NCBI GenBank assembly: GCA_034509735.1
Contig: JACGWO010000010.1
Coordinates: 14,149,193 to 14,213,192 of the forward strand
From: Sesamum alatum
Taxonomy: Eukaryota > Streptophyta > Magnoliopsida > Lamiales > Pedaliaceae
Direction: 5' to 3'
Length of the DNA stretch: 64,000 bases
Shown: one piece after another, positions 47,061-58,498 of the stretch
Layout of the letters: every line of letters begins with the position of its first letter
Numbering within the stretch: the first letter of the stretch is position 1
Notes under the pieces: model-generated
What the model was told of the DNA's origin: nothing
Databases searched by the model: none
The model's input: the letters and a program-made list of their open reading frames with translations, nothing else
Made by a program: the position numbers and the translations under genes

Positions 47061-47164
47061 GTATAATGTAATCCATTGTTTGAAGTGTATTTTAGGTATA
47101 GAAGGACCCTAATTTAACCCCTTCCAATGATCTTTGCTAGGATTACTCGAAAATCTACTTAGTT

Positions 47165-48345
47165 TCTTTACTGAGTGTGCAATATCAGAGTGCAATTCAT
47201 GATATACATCAAACTACCAATTATTCTTGAGTATTCAACTTGATATTCGGGTTCACCTTTACTTTTTGCTAAGTGTAGACTTAGAGTTATAGGAATCTTA
47301 GCAGGTGGACTGTCGTAAACCTTGAACTTTCTAAGTACAGTCTCAATATAATGAGATTGTGATAAGACCAGTCCGTCAGACGTTTCAGAGATCTTAATCT
47401 GTAATATTACGTCAGCTAAACCCATGTCTTTCATAATGAAATATTTTGTCAACATTTCTTTGGTAGTCAAAATAATGTCACGACTACTTCCCATTATCAA
47501 TATGTCATCTACATATAGACATACTATGATAAAGGAGTTGTGAGGACTTTTCACATAGACACATCTATCACACTCGTTGACCTTGAAGTTACTTGACAAC
47601 ATTGTTTATCAAATTTCCCATATCATTTGTTAGCAACTTGTTTAAGCCTATACACCGATTTGATGAGTCTACAGGCCTTCTTTTCTTGGCCAGGAACGAC
47701 AAACCCTTCAGGTTGTTCCATGTAGATTTTTTCTTTTAACTCGCCATTCCAGTCACTTTTGAATTCCTTCCATAGCGGAGGTAGCTTTTCAATCATAGCA
47801 GCTACTTGGAAGGATTCATTGAGCCTCATTCCTTCCGCATGCAGATCATGCAAAATCATTTGAAATTTTTGGACTTAGCTCATTACTGTTTTGGTGAATC
47901 CACCATTTTGAATTCCAAGAACTTCTCGACTATGAATTTCTTCAAGCCGGCATCCTCCATTTTGTAATTCTTTTTTTAAGGATTCCCAAAAGGCTTTTGC
48001 AGTCTTGGCTGAGCTATATACGTTGTACAAAGTATCACTCAAGCCATTGACGATGTAATTTCTGTATAGAAAATCCCTATTTCCCCATGCATCAAAAGCA
48101 ACCCTTTGTTAGGGATCAGTGTCCCCCTCAGAAACAATAGGGGTTTCCTCACTTAAGAACCTAGCTAGGTTCAACGTAGCGAGGCAGAACAGCATCTTCT
48201 GATGCTATCTCTTAAAGTCGTTACTGGAGAATTTTTTCAGCCTTTGTCCTTAGGCAGCAATCGGTTGTCGCACATGTGGTTGGACAACCATAGTAGCCGA
48301 AATAATAGCAGCAGATCCAGTCGCTATAATACACAATGACAGATA
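47165..48345 (-). pseudogene. Copia gag fused to reverse transcriptase
   Basis: Minus strand: gag N-terminus around 48,340-47,870 (MVVQPHVRQPIAA, KKFSSNDFKR, QKMLFCLATLNLARFLSEE, with stops), then MILHDLHAEGMRLNESFQVA, EKLPPLWKEFKSDW of gag running straight into NGELKEKIYMEQPEGFVVPG of RT at ~47,745. RT continues KSVYRLKQ and, in the 47,168-47,602 frame, CLYVDDILIMGSSRD, FIMKDMGLADVILQIKI. Protease, integrase and the N-terminal RT motifs are deleted at the join, yet the reading frame is kept across it. Confidence 0.82.
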
Positions 48346-48358
48346 GTTGTCTTAAACT

Positions 48359-49068
48359 TGTAGGAAATGAATGAGATGGATAGTGCGGAAAAATTGTGTA
48401 TTATGGAGTCGAGGCAAGAGTTAGACTCTTTATCTTTAATACAATTATTGCCCCGCTCTGGTGCTCACGGAATCGGAAATTTATCTCCCAAGATACAATG
48501 ACTTTCTATCTCAAAGTAACAGCACTACAAACTCTGAGAAAAGGCGAACCAAACGATATTTTGAAACTCTCTTGCTAACCTCTATCTGCCGAATGCTTTT
48601 ATGCTTTGAATGCTATGAACGAGTTTTGTTTATATAATAAAATGAAACTGGAGGCCTATTTATAGGAGTTGGAAAGGTGTATCGAATGGACATGTACAGT
48701 CAGAAAAGATGTCTTTGAAAGGTTATGACCTTTCACCCGAATGGATGCATCATTTCACCCAAAGGACATACCATTTCACCCAAATCGATGCATCATTTCA
48801 CCAAAAGACATACCATTTCACTCAAATGGACGCATCGTTTAATCCAAAGGGTTTCACCCAATGGACACATTTTTTCAACCAAAGGACATACCTATTCGGT
48901 TGATTTAGACATGGCCGAATGATGATTAGACGTTATCAACCATCATCCACTTGTCATGAGCTGCCATAAGCTATCACGAGCTGTCACGAACTTGTTATGC
49001 GTCGCACATCGTAACCAATCACTTGTCACGATTTATTTTTTAATTTTTCATTCACCATTTTTCAATCA
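48359..49068 (-). repeat. 5' LTR of small Copia derivative
   Basis: ~710 bp. It is longer than its partner mainly through extra ~40-45 bp tandem units of TTTCACCCAAAGGACATACC type at about 48,730-48,890. The tip reads TGATTGAAAAATGG instead of TGTTGGAAAATGG. Confidence 0.85.
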
Positions 49069-49234
49069 TAAATAATTAGATTCAAGAAAAAAAAAATCCT
49101 GAAAAAATGGGAGCTCAATGTGCAGTGTTTTTATGTCTTTGCAATATACTTTCGTAAAAAAAACATATTTACTAAGAATGGAGAAAATTTATGTAATCTA
49201 TTCATGCATAAAACGAAATTAAAATATTCCTACA

Positions 49235-49975
49235 TGATATGTGCCAAAAAGACTAGCTCAAAACCGAGGGCCAAAAGCACAAAGATACTTGTAGGAGTCT
49301 GAAAAAAAGGTGTTGGAGCCCTACACAAAAGCCCGCCTATGTTCAGGAGGAGGCTCATTCAAGGCACCGACCCACGCCCAAGGAAGTACTGACCAGGCCT
49401 GCCCCAACAAGGAGGGAGTCCTGTCCAAGCTTGAGAAAAAATCACATCAAAGAGGCCTAGGACGGAGGCCCAGGCTTAGGTTGAAATGCCCAACAAGGAG
49501 GCTCAGGACGGAGGCGCATGCTCACCAAGAGAGGATAAGGGTTGACCAGGTCTACCCCTTATCCTTATCCGCGGAAGACCCCTTTAACGGACTCCCTACT
49601 CTCAAGGAGTCCAAGGGCTACAAAAGTCTAGGAAGGCCAGCACGTAGTCTTTCCAGAGTCCAGGACAACAGGGAGTCTTTCCCAACCCTGACTCTTCCTC
49701 TATAAATTCCAGCCCTTTTGGCTGGCTCGAGTAAGGTTTTCTAGCACTCTAATTCACAATTATATGCATTCAAACTCACACTCTGCTTATTTTATGTTCT
49801 TCATTCACGATAGTTCATCTCCTTTTTTGTTCCGTTTACGTTTGTTCTTACATAACTGCTTACTGACTTGGCGTCGGAGTGCTAACGCTTTTTTTGCAGG
49901 TTCCCGTTTCATAGCTTGCAGAAAATTAAAGGCCACTCTGTCCAAGCCCAAGAACGAGCTCTTCAGCTCACATTA
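49235..49975 (+). repeat. 5' LTR of Gypsy/Tat
   Basis: Starts TGATATGTGCC; ends near CTCACATTA. TATA box CTATAAATT at ~49,701, then the plant LTR signature CTTGGCGTCGGAGTGCTAACG at ~49,868. Confidence 0.88.
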
Positions 49976-49996
49976 ATTGGCGCCGTCTGCGGGAAC
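49976..49996 (+). other. Primer-binding site of Gypsy/Tat
   Basis: ATTGGCGCCGTCTGCGGGAA directly after the LTR, the TTGGCGCC class of plant Gypsy primer sites. The tRNA is not assigned here. Confidence 0.65.
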
Positions 49997-50018
49997 ACAG
50001 AACTAAGACGTGAGGATT

Positions 50019-51006
50019 ATGGACACTTCCAACAGCGGATCAGGCAAGCAGAAGGCCGCAGACTCTCCTGCCGACCCTCAGGCGTTGCAAGTACTGTCTG
50101 GAGCCCCCTTGGCTCCCTCCGGTAGGGAGGAGGCTGGACCATCCGATCCTTCCGAACCTCTGTCGGACCCTCCGCGGGACAATACCCCTTGGATACCTCC
50201 TCTGATAAGTTGTCCCCAAGACTGATGGTGGCCATCCAACAGATGATTACGTCCGCTATACAGGCGCAGATGGCAACTGTCGACACTGCCCCCATGGTGG
50301 CAATGGCCTCTGGGCCCTGGGGAGCCCTCAGTGCTCGCTGGGCCAACGGAAGATGGCGAGGCCCTTCCAAGGTAGAGGTTTCTTGGACTACCGGAGGGGG
50401 AACTAGTTCCTCCTCCCCCGCATTGGGAGGCCCAGTTAGAGCACCTGTAGAAAAGTTTGTAAGATGTGCAACATAGGATGATGGGAATCCCATTGGAGGT
50501 GCAAGGCGGTATCCCGTTCGGCGAGGAGGTCATGGCGGACGTACTTCCTCCCAACTGTTGGACATCATCCATTGCTCGTAGGATCACCTGTCACGATTCG
50601 AGAGCGCCGCGCTCCTCCATCGATACACAAATGGGATCAAATGTCGGGTCTTTGTTAACACCTTCGCCCGAGCGGCCCAACAGTAGTTCAACCAGTTGCC
50701 CCCGGCTCGAGGAGAAGTTTTCAAGAGTTATGCTTGATGCTCCTTCACCAATTTTCTAGTAGTAGGAAGCATTGCAAGACCTCCCTCAGCCTTTTCACCT
50801 TTCGCCAGAAGGATTCCGGGTCCTTGAAGGACTATTTGCATCGTTTCAACGTTGTCGCCTTGGAGGTGCCTATGGTCACGCATGAGGTCAAAGCGAGCAC
50901 CTTCTCTCAAGGGCTTCTGGATGGGGATTTTTTCAAATCCCTTGCTAAGAAGCTTGCACTGGATTTTGACAGCCTGCCGCAAGAGCAGCCAAGTACATCA
51001 ATATAG
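50019..51006 (+). pseudogene. Gypsy gag
   Basis: ATG at 50,019 (MDTSNSGSGKQKAADSPADP), frame broken after ~50,225, then further frames. The gag core is visible at 50,760-51,006: KHCKTSLSLFTFRQKDSGSL, KDYLHRFNVVALEV, FSQGLLDGDFFKSLAKK. The large minus ORFs over 50,017-50,587 are shadows of this GC-richer gene. Confidence 0.75.
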
Positions 51007-51056
51007 ATGAGCCCCAAGGCTCCAAGAAGGAAGGACGGGGTGAGAAGAGGAAGGAC

Positions 51057-51620
51057 ATGCGCGAGGAAGGAACCACCGAGAAGCCCCGTGCTGATGGAAG
51101 GGATAGGAAACCCCCCTTCCAAAGGGGATCTCCTGTCTACAGTCCCCTCAACGCTCCCATCACTCAGGCCCTCGTGGCGATAGAAAGGAAAGGACTGCTG
51201 ATACGACCTCGTGGAGCTAAGGAGGGCACCGTGGCCAATTACGAAGTCAACAAAGTCTTTATAGACTCGGGGAGTTCGGTGGATATCATACACGGAGAAG
51301 CATATGATCAGATGTAATTGGGGGAAACCCCCATGGAAAAGGTGGATACCTCGTTGTACGGGTTCGCAGGAGAAGTTGTAAGCCCTAGAGGGTCAATAGC
51401 CCTTCCCCTGTCCGTAGGGAAGGGGTCGTTAAGGCGGACCTGTCTAATCAAGTTCCTAATGGTAGACGCCCCCTCAGCATACAATATAATTTTGGGAAGG
51501 CCCTCCCTAAACGCCTTCCAAGCAATCATATCTACATTCCACATGAAGATCAAATTTCCCGTGCTAGGTGAGATCGGGGAAGTGGGTGGAGACCAACAAC
51601 AGTCTCGGGATGCTACGTAG
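51057..51620 (+). pseudogene. Gypsy aspartic protease
   Basis: KVFIDSGSSVDIIHGEAYDQ (active site DSGS) at ~51,250-51,310, a TAA at 51,315, then VDTSLYGFAGEVVSPRGSI, VDAPSAYNIILGRPSLNAFQ, the usual Gypsy protease C-terminal half (51,318-51,620). Confidence 0.82.
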
Positions 51621-51983
51621 AGGCCATCCGAAAAGGACAAAAATGGGGCGCTATAGAAATGTCCCACGAAGAATCCTGCAAAAGGCAAGGGCGGGACCCC
51701 TTGGGGGAGAATGAGGAGGTAGGCCCGGGTCTTTCCCTAAGAGAAGCCTTGCCTAGCAAAAAGGACCACTCAAAAGTCCAGCCAGCAGAAGAACTATTGA
51801 CCATTGAGTTATGCCCAGAAATCCTAGCAAAACAGCTAGGATAGGCTCTCAGCTAGAAGGAGCCCTAAGGTAGGACCTGATTTGGTGCCTCCAGCGTAAT
51901 ATGGATGTCTTCTCTTGGACCCCCTAAAATCTAGAAGGAATCACCCCTGAAGTCATAATGCACCACCTCAACTTAATCCCTCC

Positions 51984-52688
51984 ATGAAGCCGATCAAGCA
52001 AAAGAAGAGGCACTTTGGCCCGGAGAAGGATAAGATCATCCAGGCCGAGATATAAAGACTAACGAAGGCAGGCCATATACGGGAAATTCAATTCCCCGAA
52101 TGGCTATTCAACGTGGTACTCATACCTAAGTCTCGAGGGAAATGGAGGATGTGTGTGGACTTCGGGACCTTAACAAGGCTTGCCCGAAAGACTTCTATCC
52201 ACTCCCTCGCATCGATTAGCTGGTGGACTTCACCTCCGGATGTGAACTCTTGAACACGATGGACACTTCAGAGGGATACCATTAGATCATGTTGGCCCCG
52301 GACGATCACATGCGGATCAGTTTCATTACTTCAACAGGAACCTTCTACTACGTGGTCATGCCTTTTGGCTTGAAAAAATGTGGGAGCCACATACCAACGC
52401 TTGGTGGACAAGATCTTCTGCCCCCAGCTGGGAAGGAACATAGAAGTCTATGTAGACGACATGCTCATCAAGAGTCGAAAGGAGGATGATCATGTTGCCG
52501 ATCTAGAAGAGACATTCGCCGTCCTTCGAAAATATTGCCTAAAGCTGAACCCCTCAAAGTGTGCCTTTGGAGTGCAAAGAGGGAGTTTCTTGGGCTTCAT
52601 GGTGACCGAGAGGGGGATCGAGGCCAACCCCCGCAAAATCAAGGCCATTTTGGACATAAAGTATCCCAATAACATTAATGAGGTGTAA
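51984..52688 (+). pseudogene. Gypsy reverse transcriptase
   Basis: Frames read MKPIKQKKRHFGPEKDKIIQ, EWLFNVVLIPKS, KWRMCVDF, KACPKDFYPLPRID, then [29 protein letters not shown], and after a frameshift at ~52,385 [50 protein letters not shown]. Stops at ~52,055, 52,218 and 52,284. Confidence 0.87.
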
Positions 52689-52689
52689 C

Positions 52690-53558
52690 GCCTCATAGGA
52701 AGGATAGCGACGCATAGCCGTTTCATCGCTAAGTCAATGGAAAGAAGCCTACCCTTCTTCAATGTACTACGAAAAGCCAAGAACTTTGAGTAGGGGGAGG
52801 AGTGCCACAAAGCCTTTGAACAACTCAAGTAATATCTGGCCAGCCTTCCTTTGTTGGTCAAACCTTCACTAGGAGATACCCTCTACCTTTACTTGGCAGC
52901 CACCTCCAAGGAAGTAAGCTCAGTCCTCCTTCGGGAGGAGAACGGGCAGCAAATGCCCATCTACTACGTGAGCAAGATCCTCAACGGAGTGGAAGGACGA
53001 TATAGTCTCATAGAAAAGACAGCCTTCGAACTGGTAATAACCACCCGAAGGTTGGGCCCCTACTTCTTATCGTATCCGATCGGGGTCTGTACCAACCACC
53101 CCCTCAAACAAGTTCTAGGGAAGTCAGAGACATCTGGCCGGTTGATCAAGTGCGCCATCCAACTTAGTGAGTACGATATCTCGTCCCTCCCCAGAACAGC
53201 CATCAAAGCTCAAGCACTGGCTGATTTCGTCTTGGAGAGCACCTCTCCTCCTCCAGACAAGGGGACTTGGCTCTTGCATGTGGATAGGTCCTCCACCACC
53301 GAGGGAAGTGGCGCGGACATAGTCGTAACCTCCCTAGAGGGGGTAGACATGGAATTTACAGTCAAGCTTGGGTTTAGAGCCTCCAACAATAAAGCCAAGT
53401 ACAAAGCCTTGGCTTTGGGCATGAGAATGCCCTGGGAGGCAGGAGCTAGGCACCTGGTAGCCTACTCCGATTCCGAGCTCGTCGTTAAGCAAACAGAGGG
53501 AATATACGAAGCCAAAGAAGAAAGCATGAAGCAGTACCTCCAGAGGGTAGAGATATAG
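52690..53558 (+). pseudogene. Gypsy RNase H plus second (archaeal-type) RNase H
   Basis: First domain: DTLYLYLAATSKEVSSVLLR, PIYYVSKILNGVEGRYSLIE, the RT-linked RNase H. Second: TWLLHVDRSSTTEGSGADIV, FRASNNKAKYKALALGMRM, AYSDSELVVKQTEG at ~53,265-53,520, the aRNH type with its own Asp residues. One 235-aa open frame (52,851-53,558) spans most of both. Confidence 0.85.
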
Positions 53559-53924
53559 AAGGCCAAGTTCGATACCTTTCGACTCATTCAAATCCCTTGA
53601 GAAGAAAACAACAAAGCCGACTACCTGTCAAAGTTGCCCAGCACTATAGATGATTGTCGAACCAGGCAGATCACAATACACCGCTTGCCAAAGCCCGGTC
53701 TCGCCCTGGAGATTCAGGCTATAATCCCTGGGGGGGGACTGAAGACTACCTGTCCTAGACTGGCTAGAAGAAGGTCGCCTCCCCACTGACAAATGGGAAG
53801 CTACCCGTTTGAAGAGGTGGGTTGTTCGTTTCCTCTTTATAGGAGACACCCTGTACAAAAAGTTCTTCATGCATCCCCTCCTGAGATGCTTGTCCCAGAA
53901 AGGGGGGGGGGGGGGTAAATGTCC

Positions 53925-54901
53925 TCAAAGAAATTCATGATGGATGTTGCGGAACACACATAGGGGTACTGGCCCTAGCCAACAAGGCCTTGAGAGCAAG
54001 GTACTTTTGGCCTACGATGAAGCAAGGCGCTAAGACTCTGGTCAAACAATGCAAGAATTGCCAAAAGCATGCCTCCCTAATACATCAACCTGTCAAACCA
54101 CTGGCTACACTGCTTGCCCTATGCCCTTTCGCTCAGTGGGGGATAGACATTGTGAGGCCATTCCCCATGGCCCTTGGACAACGAAAATTTGTGCTGGTAA
54201 CCATAGACTACTTCACGAAATGGGTGGAAGCCGAACCCCTCTCCCGCATTACGGAGGGGAGAAGTCATGAAATTCCTATGGAAAAACATCATATGTCGTT
54301 TCGGGCTCCCCCATGAGATCATTTCAGACAATGGACGACAATTTCAAGTAAACAAAATATAAGATTGGTGCAAGGGGTTACAAATCAGACAAATATTCAC
54401 TTATGTGGCTCACCCGCAAGCTAACGGTCAAGTGGAGGTCACCAACCGCACCCTCCTACAAGGCATCAAAAGAAGACTCGATAGAGCGGGGGGCAACTGG
54501 GCGGAAGAGCTCACTAGTGTCTTATGGGCCTATCGAACCACTCCTAGAAATTCTACGAGCGAAAGTCCCTTTTCACTAGTTTATGGGACAGATGTTGTAA
54601 TACAACCGAGGTGGGCGCGCCATCCCAGCGGATAATGTGTTATTCGGAAGAACACAACAACAATCTACTTAGTGAGAATCTCGACCTCATCAAGGAGCTC
54701 AAAGAAAAAGCCTTCCTCCGAATGCAAAGATACAAAAACATAATGATTAATGCCTACAACAAGCGGGTTAGGCCCCGGGGATTCCAAGTCGGCGACTTGG
54801 TACTCCGAAAGGTGGAAGCATCAAAACCAGTGGGCAAGCTGGACCCTACCTGGGAGGGACCCTACAAAATTAGGGGAATCCTAATGGAGTATACGAACTA
54901 G
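53925..54901 (+). pseudogene. Gypsy integrase
   Basis: H2C2 zinc region EIHDGCCGTHIG ... CKNCQKH, catalytic WGIDIVRPFP (first Asp), [11 protein letters not shown] (second Asp, ~54,326) and HPQANGQVEVTNRTL (Glu, ~54,410), then C-terminal GFQVGDLVLRKVEASK and LDPTWEGPYKI. A run of ~15 G at 53,899-53,913 and frameshifts near 54,300 and 54,600 break it, but the DDE residues persist. Confidence 0.87.
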
Positions 54902-55108
54902 AGGACGGGGACAGATACCCGCTTCCTCGACCATGAAACGTACACAATCTCAAAAGATCTTCGCATAAGTCCTTCCAAGCGGACCTATTTTGGAGAAGGA
55001 CATCCCCACGTTTTCCCCAACGACAAGCTAACCTTGTTTTCTCAAGGCAGGCGCCTCACAGAAGGACATCTACTCATCCCCCTAAAGCGGGAATCCCTCA
55101 AGCACCTA

Positions 55109-55537
55109 GCCAAGCCCTGCCACATTGCAGGCAGTCTCGTCAACAAGCCTTGCCACCTTGCAAGCAGTCCGTCTAATAAGCCCTGCTACATTGCAGGCAG
55201 TCCACCCAACAACCCCTGCCACCTTGCAAGCATTCCACCTAATAAGCCCTGCCACCTTGCAAGCAGTCCATCTAATAAGCCCTGCTACCTTGCAGGCAGT
55301 CCACCCAACAAGCCCTGCCACCTTGCAGGCATTCTACCTAATAAGCCCTGCCACCTTGTAGGTAGTCCGCCCAACAAGCCCTGCTATGTTGCAGGCAGTT
55401 CATCCAACAAGCCCTGCCACCTTGTAGGCAATCCATCTAATAAACCCTGCTACGTTGCAGGTAGTCCATCCAGCAAGCCTTGCCACCTTGCAGGCGGTCC
55501 ATCTAATGAGCCCTGCTACATTGTAGGCAGTCCATCT
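55109..55537 (+). repeat. 33-bp tandem repeat array, ~13 units
   Basis: Unit of consensus AACAAGCCCTGCCACCTTGC plus AGGCAGTCCACCT-type remainder, repeated ~13 times with degenerate copies after 55,540. The period is a multiple of three and lacks stops, so an ORF (55,034-55,747) reads NKPCHLASSPS-like 11-residue units; an antisense frame is open as well. Tandem arrays in the 3' region are common in Tat-lineage elements. Coding function is doubtful. Confidence 0.85.
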
Positions 55538-56140
55538 AACAAGCCCTATTTCTACATAAGAATCAGGCAAAGTCCTATCACTTTGCAGGCATATTTTAAC
55601 GAACCCTACTATGTTGCAGGTGCCAAGGCAAAGCAAGTCTTGATTTTGCAAGCAATCGCATCCAGCCAAGGGGAACAAAACCTCAAAACAGATCAAAGTG
55701 CACTTAACGCCTCTCCTAGGAAGAAGATCACTTACTACGTCAGATAGCATTCACAGCACCAAAAAAATAACCCTATCTCCTTTTTAGGAACTACCAGAAA
55801 AGCATACATGGGGCAACCAGCACCCAACCATTCAAGATTTCAAGAATGCGCAAGTAAAGCAAAGGAAAAAGCATACCATATCAATACCCCCAAGCCAAAC
55901 TGGTTAGGGGGGGGGGGGTGGAAAGCAGTAGCATCATTCAACAACAAAAAAAAAATTGTTTCATCCCCCTGCATCAAGGGGGGGGGGGGCAAAAGCAATA
56001 GAAAATTGAAAAAGTTTAATAGAGGGGGTACATTCAAGCATCCTTCCCCACATGCGGGGCCTTCTCAGGCTCTTCCAGGACTTCCGGATCAGGTAAGGGG
56101 GGAACATCATCAGCAAGCTCGGCCAAAGGGGCTGGGTTAG

Positions 56141-57960
56141 TCACAGAGGGCTCGTTGGTCGTGGCCTCCACATCCCCCCCTTCCGAGGCTCGAAGGCAAA
56201 CTTATTACTTAAATCAAGGGGGACAGGCTCAGGCACAGGGGGAGGAGGAGCAAATGCATTTGAAGCCCTCAATAACCCCATCGTAGTCCAAGAATGAAAG
56301 ATCCGCCCCGTTTGGAGGATAGCACTAGGCCACAAATAGGTCTTGGCAAAATACAAAGCCATATCTCAGGAACGGCCTATCGATCTTAGCCACCTCTCCC
56401 TGAAATTTCTCGGAATTTTTATAGTCCATGAGGCAGCTCTCTCAGTACGTCCCCATGAACTGCTTGCCCTCCTTAGTGTTGGAAAATTCCAAGCGGCCTT
56501 TTCAGCATCCTGACGAAGTGCCTCCGACTGATCCTGGGACAAGGCCAGGAAGTCCTGCTGCAGCCTCTTCCTCTCCTTCCCCGCCTACTGATACTTCTCA
56601 GTGACCTCTTATTGGCCTCCTTGAGCTTGGCCAGGTCGGAGGCCAATCGTGCCATGCGATCTTCCAACCGCTTCCGCTGGGGGTCAAGAGGAGGGGCCTC
56701 CAGGGGGCGGCTCAGAAGCTCCCCCGCTATTGAGGTCGCCTACAAGAAAAGACGAAGGTCAAAGTCTCATCAAATGCAAAAACAGAACCTTGAGGTGGTA
56801 GAGCAACATACCTTGGCCATCTGGTTGGCAAAGGCCCCGGCCAACTCCTCCCTAGGAAAGGAGGTCAACGAACGGCGGTGCACTGGAAGGATCAGCACCT
56901 GCAAAAAACTCATTCGCAAGCCCTGACTCTCCTTCCCTATCCCTTAGGAGGGACTAGTGGGTGTACACCCCCCAGTCATGAATGAAAATTTGGTGCCGAG
57001 GGGAGGAGCCACTAGATGAGGGAGGAGGGGGAAGTGGAGGGCCCACAGTCGATTGGGTGGACACCCGCAAGGAGCTCCCAGAGGGAGGGTGGCTGGAAGA
57101 ACCCCCCTTCGCTTGCTTGGAAGGCCCACCATTGGAAGGAATGGCCGGGTGCTTCCCCTTTCCATCACCAAGGGCCGGAGGCCCCTCTGGAGTTCGCGCA
57201 GCGGAAGGAGTCCCTGTCGGACTCCCGTGAGCAGTGAGTAGCTTGTCAAACATGACCTTCTCTGCACAAAAGAGAAAAAACGCAAATTCAGAAAACATAC
57301 AACATACAAAGAAGAAATCAAGAAACAAATAATAAAGGGTACCCAGGGGCTCCTCCAATGGGACCTCCTTGGGCTCAACCCAAACCAGCAGAGGAGCCCT
57401 TCCTCTATGAGGCCCCGAACATCATAACGGTCCTCATTCAACTCCTCCAGGAAGACGGCAAGGGCTGGCAGCCTGTCCTTCTCAGCGGCTGGGTCCACAA
57501 GGGAAAGGTCAGAAATCCACTCACAAGGGAAGAACGAAGAAGAGGGGGGCACACAAAAAAGAAATTGTCGCTCCAAGACTTAGGCGCGCTCAGGGCAGGC
57601 AAGAAGCGAACCCCCTTCGGGGGAAGAAGTGGAAGATGTCGGGCTCTTACTTTCTTAATTGAAAAAAAAAAAAAGAAAAATGCTGACTGGAAACAGGCCA
57701 ACTATGGTACTTGAAGATCATGGCAAAACTAGCAAGGAGGCGGGAGGAATTGGGGATCAACTGGTTCAGAAGAACCCTAAATAACCTGGCAACATGTTGA
57801 TAAAAGGAAGGGAGAGGAAACCTAAGACCAGCCCTCAACTGGGCCCAATAAAAACACAAATAGCCGCCGCCCCTATAGAAGAATCGGCGAAGGGATCATC
57901 GCCTCCAGCCCACTCCCCCACAAACTGAATGGACTAGTCAGAAGGGGTAGAAAAAGACAT
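56141..57960 (-). pseudogene. Antisense ORF region of Gypsy/Tat (PF04195-like), broken
   Basis: Minus strand from ATG at 57,958-57,960 (MSFSTPSD, then a stop), then LRAGLRFPLPSFYQHVARLF, LLNQLIPNSSRLLASFAMIF (57,647-57,859 frame), WSDNFFFVCPPLLRSS and its continuation DPAAEKDRLPALAVFLEELN, GLIEEGLLCWFGLSP (57,300-57,576), a Pro/Ser-rich middle, and a coiled-coil-like MARLASDLAKLKEANKRS near 56,600. This resembles the plant putative gypsy-type transposon domain (Transposase_28), found in antisense ORFs of some Tat elements. Several frameshifts, so not functional here. Confidence 0.65.
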
Positions 57961-58498
57961 TTTTTGCAAAAAGAAAAAAGTTAAGAAATGCGAAGGGACA
58001 GAAGAAGGACACTTACAAAGATGATGGAGGTATAAAGCTGTAGTTTCTCTCTTGTAGAGACGCGGTAAGGCGAAAGAATGAAGGGGGACAAGCGTAATAA
58101 CGCAATCAAGGGGCAGAACGTGGAGAGAAGATGCGGTTACCTAAGGATCGTGCAAGAAACCGCCTCTTATTAGGCGGTTACCAAGACGAGGAAGTAACTG
58201 ACGTGGGCAGTTAACAATAATTGCCCCTCAGCTAAGGCGCGTGGCGTTCACTCCCGTAGACCCTGTGACTGCCTATGACCTAGCCTGCCATAAAGGCAGC
58301 CCCAATCATCATGACATACGCAGGCGACCAGGCGCCCATCGCCCTAGGCAACTGTCCTACTTTCCTTAGCCAGGAAGGAAGCCTGTCTGGAGCTCAACAG
58401 ATAGGAAAGGGGGTGACACCTCCCTCGATATCTTTGGAAAGGACTCTACTCTAAGTGGGAACGGTAGCGAACCTCCCTCTCAGAGTGGGGGGACTGAT

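Larger units (their letters stand above)
45389..49068 (-). mobile_element. Small Copia deletion derivative with gag-RT junction
   Basis: LTRs 45,389-46,044 (3') and 48,359-49,068 (5') on the minus strand with a ~2.3-kb interior: gag, an abrupt join to RT, RT, RNase H. Protease and integrase are absent. Polypurine tract (minus GTGGGGGAT) before the 3' LTR at 46,045-46,053. A possible duplication ATAAA lies at 45,384-45,388 and 49,068-49,072, overlapping the LTR end by one base. Confidence 0.85.

Noticed and set aside
50017..50587. Minus ORFs of 158 and 169 aa over Gypsy gag
   Set aside because: They mirror the sense gag frames and have no recognisable domain; the clearer gag motifs are on the plus strand.
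55106..55750. 33-bp repeats considered as a CRISPR array or as an antisense gene
   Set aside because: Units are contiguous without unique spacers, in a plant retrotransposon; the minus ORFs are by-products of a repeat period divisible by three.
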